Origin: Eleusine coracana subsp. coracana
Lineage: Eukaryota > Streptophyta > Magnoliopsida > Poales > Poaceae
Length of the DNA stretch: 64,000 nucleotides
Assembly (NCBI GenBank): GCA_032690845.1
Contig: CM064430.1
Coordinates: 10,154,949-10,218,948 of the forward strand
Direction: 5' to 3'
Every line of letters starts with the position of its first letter. Position 1 is the stretch's first letter. The position numbers and the translations under genes were made by a program. The notes under the pieces were generated by a model, which worked only from the letters and a program-made list of their open reading frames with translations, had not been told where the DNA came from and made no database searches. Of the stretch, positions 57,150-64,000 are shown one piece after another.

Positions 57150-60100
57150 CTATACATATTTACAAAGGACAAGCTCAAGGGTTACTAATGTGAAGTTGGA
57201 GAGGTTGAGAACATTGAGTTCTCCCCTTAGCTTATTGAAGGTCTTCTCATCAAGTGGCTTGGTAAAGATGTCCGCCAATTGTTCATGAGTTCGCACGCTC
57301 ACCAAATCGATGTCCTTCTTCTCAACATGGTCTCTTATGAAGTGATGCCTCACTTGAATATGCTTTGCATGACCATGATCTCCCGTCTTGAGGGCCATCT
57401 TGATTGCCGCCTCACTATCATAATATAGTGGCATTTGAGTATAGTTGAGGCCATAGTCCGAGAGTGTTTGTCTTATGTAAAGGAGTTGTGCACAACATGC
57501 TCCCGCCATCATATATTCCACTTTGGCGGTAGATAGAGCCATCGAGTTTTTCTTCTCTCAGCTCCAAAATACTAGAGATCTTCCAAGAAATTGGCAACCT
57601 CTCGATGTACTTTCTATTCACTTTGCAGCCCGTGAAGTCGGAATCTGAATACCCAAGTAACTCAAAGTTTGATCCTCTAGGATACCATAAGCCCATGGTA
57701 GGTGTGTACTTGAGGTATCTCATTATTCTCTTCACGGCCTTCAAGTGTGACTCCTTTGGATTTGCTTGATAGTGAGCACACAAGCACACACTAAACATGC
57801 TGTCCGGTCTTGAAGCGGTGAGATAGAGCAAAGACCCAATAATTGATCTATATAGCTTGGGGTTCACCGATTTTCCTTTCACATCATCATCCAAGGCTTG
57901 CAATTCTCCATATTGAATCTCTTGAGAAGGTCCTTAGTATATTTCTCTTGATAGATGAAGTTTCCTTCTCTCAATTGCTTGACTTGGAATCCAAGAAACA
58001 TGTGCAACTCTTCAATTATTGACATTTGGAATTCCCTAGCCATCATCTCCCGAAACTCTTCATTGAACTTCTCATTGGTTGACCCATAGATGATATCATC
58101 CACATAGATTTGGCACACAAAGAGATCCTTCCCAACATGCCTCGTAATAAGGTGCTATCAATGCTTCCAATGGTGAATCCATTTTTGAGTAGGAAGTTCC
58201 TCAAATGTTCATACCATGCCCTAGGTGCTTGCTTGAGGCCATAGAGAGCTTTCTTCAATTTGTATACATATCTTGGATGTTTTGGGTCCTCAAATCCTAG
58301 AGGTTGTTCCACATAGACTTTCTCATTGATCTCTCCATTCAAGAAAGCACTCTTGACATCCATTTGAAAGAGCTTGAAGCCATTGTGTGATGCATAGGCA
58401 AGTAAGATCCGAATAGCTTCAAGATAGGCCACGGGAGCAAAGGTCTCTTCAAAGTCAATCTCCGCCACTTGAGAATATCCTTTAGCCACTAGGCGAGCCT
58501 TGTTTTTTACAATTGTTCCTTTCTCATCTTGCTTGTTCTTGAAGACCCACTTGGTGCCAACCACATTACGATTCTTGGGTCTCTCAACTAATTTCCATAC
58601 TTTGCACCTCTTGAAGTTGTTCAACTCTTCTTGCATGGCAATAACCCACTTGTGATTATCCATAGCTTCATCAGTGGTAGTGGGCTCAATCATAGAGACG
58701 AAGGAGAAATTCTCAATCTCAACATTGGCCTCATCATCATTCTCTTCACTCACATAGTTGGGCTTGTATTGATTCCTCGTTGTCTTTATTCCTTGAGATG
58801 GATTCCCAATGATCAAGTCTTGTGAATGATCTTTGTTGATGGCCTTGGGTCTAGGGTGGTGTTTTCTTTGAGTGGGAGTAGCTTTAGGTGAAGTGTCTTG
58901 TGCATCATGGATTGTTTACTCTCTTGATATATGAGTGTCTTGGATCCTAAGAGAGGTGGAGGAGTCACTCTTATGCTTTCTCGTTTTGGACTTTGAGCTT
59001 GAGGTGGATGGAAAGGTATCTTGTGAAGAGCTACGAGAAGTGGCTTGTGGTGAAGTATGTGGGGAGGTTTGTGGCTCACTTCTCACTTGGGATCCCTCAT
59101 CACTTGGCGAGTGTACTCTTAATGAATCTTGGGAGGAGCTTGTGGGAGTATTTGTGACATCTTGGGTTGTTTATTGTACCTCGGAAGAGGAGATAGGTTG
59201 AGGTGATGGAGTAGAGGGCTCATCAATATCACCATTATTGACCTCATAGGGTAAATCCTCGCCCATGGGCATGTTTCTCAAGGCTTCCCTCATAGGCTCA
59301 TCTCCAGTATTCACTTCATGAAATTCATCCTCCTTTTGAGACCCATTTGACTCATCAAATTGCACATCATAGGATTCTTCCACACATCCTGTGGTTGAGT
59401 TATAAATCCTATATGCTTTAGAGGTCCCAGAGTACCCAACAAGAATGCCTTCATAAGTTTTGCTCTCAAACTTCCCGGGCTTTCTCCTCTTCTTGAGAAT
59501 GTAACACTTGCATCCAAAGACTCAGAAATAGGAAACATTGGGTTTCCGTCCCACCAATAGGTCGTATGGTGTCTTCTTCAACAACCGGTGGAGATAGACA
59601 CGGTTGGAGGTGTAGCAAGCTGTGTTGATTGCCTCCGCCCAAAACCTCTCATGAGTTCCATACTCATCCACCATGGCACGAGCAAGAGTGATGAGTGTCT
59701 TGTTCTTCCTCTCCACTACTCCGTCCTGCTAGGGAGTATATGTAGTGGAGAATTCATGTTTGATCCCTTTCTTGTCATAATATTCCTCCTCTGTGGTGTT
59801 TTTGAACTTCGTCCCATTGTCACTCCTTATCTTCACAATGCTAGTATTGAACACATTCTTTGCCCTCTTGGCAAACTTTCTGAAGATACCACTGGCTTGA
59901 GATTTATCTACAAGAAAGAAGGTCCAAGTGTATCTCGTGAAATCATCAACAATCACCAAGCAATATAGATTGCCTCCTAGACTCTTGTAGTGTGTTGGCC
60001 CAAACAAGTCCATGTGTAAGAGCTCTAGAGGACGAGATGTAGACATGAATGACTTGGTGGGATGTGAAGATGCAACTTGTTTTCCTGCCTGACAAGCGCT

Positions 60101-60895
60101 GCACAGTCTATCCTTCTCAAAGGCCGTATCCTTGATTCCTTCAACTAGATTCCTCTTGACAATCTTTTTGAGCTGATTCATTCCAACATGTGCTAGTCTT
60201 CTATGCCACAACCATCCCTTGGATGCCTTAGTGAATAGGCAAGTGCTTGGTGGCATATTGCTAGACTTGAAGTCTGTGACATACAAGTTCAAATGTCTCA
60301 CTCCATGGAATACTAGACCTCTCTTGGCATTCTCAATTGTTGCACCATCCTCATCAAATGTGCACTTGAAACACATGTCACAGAGTTAACCAATAGATAG
60401 AAGGTTGAAGTTGAGGGTTTCCACAAGAAAGACCTTGGAGAGATGGAGGTCATTTGTGATGGCCACCTTGCCCGAGCCTCTAACTCTCCCTTTTGAGTTA
60501 TCCCCAAAAGTCACCTTCTCACTCTCTTCGTCTTCATCAATGTTGGTGAACATGGTTGGCTTCCCGGTCATGTGTTGAGTGCACCCACTATCAAGAATCC
60601 AATGAGTGCCTCCACTCTTGTAGTTGACCCTGGTGGTAGCCATAAGACAAGCACTAGAGGAAGAGGGGTTAGTGTCCAAAGCATTACTTGATTGACTAGC
60701 ACTAACCTCACGGTGTCGAGCAATGAGACCATTCTCATAGATAGGGATTCTTGCAATCCCATCTAGTAGTTTCTGCCTAATGGGATAGTGAGGAGCACGG
60801 TACCTCCATTGTCCATGACCATCCCCCATGTGCACATTGTCAAGGTTGATGTAGTAATGGGGAGGGTCATAGAGTCCAGTGATATGCTCAAGCAC
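57150..60895 (-). pseudogene. pol of the minus-strand Sirevirus (PR-INT-RT-RH)
   Basis: Copia order is clear on the minus strand. Protease has HWILDSGCTQHMTG (about 60600). The pre-integrase finger is WLWHRRLAHVGMNQL...CSACQAG. Integrase has DDE motifs LLHMDLFGP, RSDNGTKF and a late ERKNKT (about 59715). RT has VGTKWVFKNKQDE, FQMDVKSAFLNGEI, LYGLKQAPRAWYE and YVDDIIYGST (catalytic YVDD, about 58100). RNase H has SDSDFTG and YYDSEAAI, then DIFTKPLDE, ending at 57150. Frameshifts occur near 58118, 57890, 57600 and in 58816-59530, and the copy is interrupted upstream by a solo LTR. It is less decayed than the Sirevirus it landed in. Confidence 0.92.
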
Positions 60896-60975
60896 ATGAA
60901 TCCACTTGAGAGTGGAGCACTAGTATCATCTCCATTGCTCTCTCAATTGGGAGCTCATGTCTCCTGTTGACTACC

Positions 60976-61963
60976 TGTAAGCTTTGTGACCATTGATGAT
61001 TGGATCCCCGTGGTATGGATGTTTTGGTGATAGATGACAACTATGAAATTGTGGGCTAACATCTACACGAGTGTTATCTATGTAGGAATCATTTCTTAAC
61101 TCTATTACAAATCATATGGATGATGGTGTCCTTGGCGATTGATGACAATGACCGCAAGCATGGAGGCTTATGAACTTGATGGAGTCCAAGGGTTGACGGA
61201 GATGGATCAAAGCGGAGAACAAGCTATGGTGCAAGTGTTTGGTACACTTGAGTAGTTGTTAGGGCTTTGAGTCCATAGGAAAAACCGGACTATCAAGGGG
61301 GTCTAGGTCATTCTCTTAGGTCATGTCTAGTCTGTGATGTGCAAGGTTGCTCGGTGAAATCACAGGCACTAGGTGACAGTGGAGAAGTCAAGGAGCTGTT
61401 TGGAGAAGCCGGGAAACCAAGTCAAGCGAGGACGACGAGTTTTAGCTTCTGGACATAGAGACCAGACAAATGGGTCAGTGGAGACCAGACTGTACAGTCA
61501 CTATGTGGAGATTGTCCAAGACTTAGCGCGAAGAAGCAGGAATCTGTCAACAGGTAAGTCTGTACAGATCAGACGGTCCGGTCTACTGATCGGATGGTCC
61601 GGTCAGTACAGGTGCAGGGACGGCAGAAGAGGTGCATTTTGTGGAGGCTCATGGACTAGAGAGAGAAAGTGGACCGGACGGTCCGGTCCAGTGACCGGAC
61701 AGTCCGGTCACTACAGGAGGAAGCAACGGACATAGAGCAATGGTGTGATAGGGTAACTTGTGGCTTGCATAGGCTAGTGTGAATAGCTTCCGCGCATTGC
61801 TTTGTATCATGAACACTAGCATGTGTAGGGTCTTGGCCTACTAGAATTGTTTAGATTGCAACAATTCGTTAGGTTTGAGAAGTGTGAAACTGAAGTTTTC
61901 GAATTCATGGTCGGCTACCGATTAACCCCCCCCCCCCCTCTCGGTAGGCCTTCGGTCCTTACA
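60976..61963 (+). mobile_element. Solo Sirevirus LTR with internal deletion, TSD CTACC
   Basis: 988 bp from TGTAAGCTTTGTGACC to CGGTCCTTACA, flanked by CTACC at 60971-60975 and 61964-61968. It is half the length of the other Sirevirus LTRs. Matching parts are the start, the 61400-61710 palindrome cluster (GACCGGACGGTCCGGTCC, GACCGGACAGTCCGGTCA) and the C-run end; a middle part is missing. Nothing internal adjoins it. Confidence 0.92.
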
Positions 61964-62006
61964 CTACCTCCTCAAGTAAGAAACCCCTCTCAGGAGTTGT
62001 GATTTG

Positions 62007-63102
62007 TCAGAGGAGCTTGTCAATTACTTCATGTGGTGCAATCCTCCAAAGTCCCCTGAAAGAGTTTATCCTACACACAAGATGATATATGCTCAATAGA
62101 TTCTCACAAAGGCCATCATTCAGATTTCTCACAAATTCACCGAGTTCAAAGAGAAGATCCTGATGGTGAGCTCGATGAAGATGCCAAAGGTGATCTTGTG
62201 GTGGAGGGAGCGGAGGAGGTGGAGGCGCTGGAGCCGAAGCTGGAAGATTGATTATCTCAAATGATCGAGCGAGCATTGTTGTTGGTGCTCCCCCTACGCC
62301 AATGCTTGGTCCACCCAAGGTGCTTGGAGTAGAACTAGGAATGACACTTGAGGTAGAGCTTGACGAAGCGCCCGATGAGTGTCTTGCTCCGAAGGGGTTG
62401 TAGAAGTTGTTGGAAGACAATCTTCTAGAGGGATCAAAGAAGTTAGAGCTCGAAGCTACTTCTTTCCCTTTGCTTGAGGATGCTTCATGGGTTTCCTTGA
62501 ATGTCTCCTTCCACGCCATGCTCGGGGTGGTCTCCTCATCCTTGAAGAGTAGCTCAATCACATCCTCTACGAAGAGACTCTTCTCCATGAGAAGGTCAAG
62601 GGTGATGTAGCAGAGCTTGCTACTCGGAAGCAAGGAGAGGATCTTCTCAACTATCATGATCTTGGGAAGCTTGAAAGAGGTCGCCCCAATCCTATCTATA
62701 ATACCTCGCAAGCGAATAAGAGAATCAAGTACGTCCTCATTGTCATTAGCATGGAAAGCAAAAGAACTCCTCAACAAGAGAACTACTGGCATGATCAATA
62801 GAAGACTCACAAACATCACCAATGCTAGTAGAGCAAGCAAGATCAACAGACACATCATTATCAATCATCATGTTAGGCACACTAGTAGAGCAACCTATCA
62901 AGTTATTGCTAGAAGGATCTAGGCACTCACTAGAACAAGGCACAGCCACACAATCATCACAATCATCATACACATGATCATCGGTGAAGGTATTGGCAAA
63001 GTCCACAAGAGTGTCCATCAACTCACTCAGAATCATGGCATTTAGGTAGCTTTTAAAGCGATCATTCCATGAGCCATGACCCAGCCCCGAATGGGATGAC
63101 AT
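62007..63102 (-). pseudogene. gag of the minus-strand Sirevirus (frameshifted, partial)
   Basis: Starts MSSHSGLGHGSWNDRF at 63102 on the minus strand, then an acidic stretch with HVYDDCDDC. A frameshift near 62755 moves to FHANDNEDVLDSLIRLRG, a helical gag core, a Ser-rich linker (SSSSTSSVIPSSTPS) and a proline-rich run (APAPPPPPLPPP), ending at 62007. Neither zinc knuckle of the plus-strand copy is visible between here and protease, so that part is deleted or replaced. The first 100 residues align with the plus-strand Sirevirus gag start. Confidence 0.8.
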
Positions 63103-63155
63103 CCCAACTCAATACGGTCACTACTCAAGGCGGTTAAGCCTTATAATGAGCACTT

Positions 63156-63168
63156 GGCTCTAATACCA
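63156..63168 (-). other. Primer binding site of the minus-strand Sirevirus
   Basis: On the minus strand TGGTATTAGAGCC follows the LTR after two bases; it differs from the classical PBS by one C to T change. Confidence 0.93.
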
Positions 63169-63170
63169 CT

Positions 63171-63322
63171 TGAAAGGATCATAGTGACCGAGAGGGGGGG
63201 GGGGTTGAATCAGGAACTACCACTATGAACCAATTTCACCAATTACTCAAACACCGGGCACTTAAACCAAATTCTACACAGTTCTAGTGGTCATCACACT
63301 AACAAAATAATCCTATGAAAGA
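63171..63322 (-). mobile_element. 5' LTR start of the minus-strand Sirevirus, interrupted
   Basis: TGAAAGGATCATAGTGACCGAGAG... matches 53857 onward for 150 bp, including the G-run, and then breaks at an inserted LTR. Confidence 0.92.
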
Positions 63323-64000
63323 TGATGTGGACAAGGGTTCCCGATCTTCCGAAAGGTTCTGGATACGTTGATTTGGTCGGAGGCGACACACAAATCGATC
63401 CGGCTTCAGAACAGCAAGTTCTAAACCCCGCAATCGCAGCACAACGTCTCCTCTAGTTATCAACCGTTCTAAAATGATTGACCTCGCCGAGAAGGCTAAT
63501 TCCTGCCTGCGAATCAAGAACACAAGCAAGAACAAAGAAGAAGGCAACACAATTGCAGATGTATTATGAATCTCACGAAGTTGGGTCTCACAAACCGTGA
63601 TGATGGTGAAACTGTTATGAACAGAATAATCTAAGCAAAACCCAAACCCTAATGGTATGGCGGCGGCTGTATATGAAGACCCTATGGTCGTGCAAGACCC
63701 TCTGGACGCACCCCTAATTGGGCTCAACTAGATACAAAGCCCAAAGGCCAAAAACAGGCGACGCAGCACCGAAACAGATTCTGGGCCCTCTCTTGTTTCG
63801 ATGATTCCTGATGACTACGGATGAATTTTGATATGAGACTGGCGACATTGGAAAGGTCTTCTTCTTATCTTTCCGTGCATATGTAGAACGTCCAAATCCG
63901 AGACCCTATGCGTCCTGGGCATCCGTTTTAGTGCAGACTGGTCCTGAACCCCAAAACGGACTCGAAGTCGATTTTGGTTGGGCCTCCACCTTGGCTTCCA
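63323..64000 (-). mobile_element. LTR of the 9837-13221 family, cut by window end
   Basis: TGATGTGGACAAGGGTTCC... matches 9837 and 12300 along its whole visible length (678 bp), same orientation. It may be a solo LTR or the 3' end of a further element. Confidence 0.93.

Larger units (their letters stand above)
53857..64000 (-). mobile_element. Minus-strand Sirevirus inserted in the plus-strand Sirevirus (runs off window)
   Basis: 3' LTR 53857-55840, polypurine tract, a long non-coding 3' region, pol (57150-60895), gag (62007-63102), PBS 63156-63168, and a 5' LTR from 63171 that is interrupted at 63323 and leaves the window. It also contains a solo Sirevirus LTR at 60976-61963. The 5 bp TSD cannot be checked because the right end is outside. 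Confidence 0.93.

Overview
The window is plant nuclear DNA from a grass, probably a panicoid such as sorghum, sugarcane or a relative (inferred from the transposon types and composition, not proven). I see no bacterial signals, no tRNA or rRNA gene and no CRISPR array. Only one intact host gene is convincing: an intronless AP2/ERF transcription factor of the RAP2.11/ERN type at 36553-37437 (+). A decayed bHLH (CIB/BEE-like) pseudogene lies at about 29440-30480 (-).

Left part (1-27000) is a four-deep retrotransposon nest. The oldest layer is the 3' end of a chromodomain Ty3/gypsy element (25327 to about 27000). Into its integrase jumped a second chromodomain gypsy element with 3.2 kb LTRs, whose 5' LTR is cut by the window start (1-25326). 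That element was split in its integrase/chromodomain region by a Tat-type Ty3/gypsy element in minus orientation (6688-21894, 418 bp LTRs, TSD CCTAT). The Tat element was in turn hit by an internally deleted gypsy derivative (9837-13221, TSD CCACT). Removing each insertion rejoins the interrupted reading frame. Between pol and its 3' LTR the Tat element carries an antisense gene with its own TATA box and at least six short frame-preserving GT-AG introns.

Middle part (27000-42900) is a low-copy island with small elements: Tourist-like MITEs (two nested in one another), a long inverted repeat, two solo LTRs of one Sirevirus-like family (TSDs CAGTC and GCATC), the bHLH relic, the AP2/ERF gene followed by a 270 bp tandem duplication, and a CACTA-type non-autonomous element.

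Right part (42900-64000) is a second nest. A decayed Ty1/copia pol on the minus strand is interrupted by a solo LTR and a Stowaway MITE. It abuts a gypsy 3' end that is cut by a plus-strand Sirevirus (SIRE/Maximus type, from 47400). That Sirevirus is broken at 53856 by a minus-strand Sirevirus, which runs off the window and itself contains a solo Sirevirus LTR (TSD CTACC) and an LTR of the 9837-13221 family.

All retroelement coding regions carry stops or frameshifts, so nothing here looks autonomously mobile. The observations most worth a second look are the spliced antisense gene in the Tat element and an array of five stem-loops with different stems but one shared loop sequence in the transcribed part of the 3.2 kb LTR.
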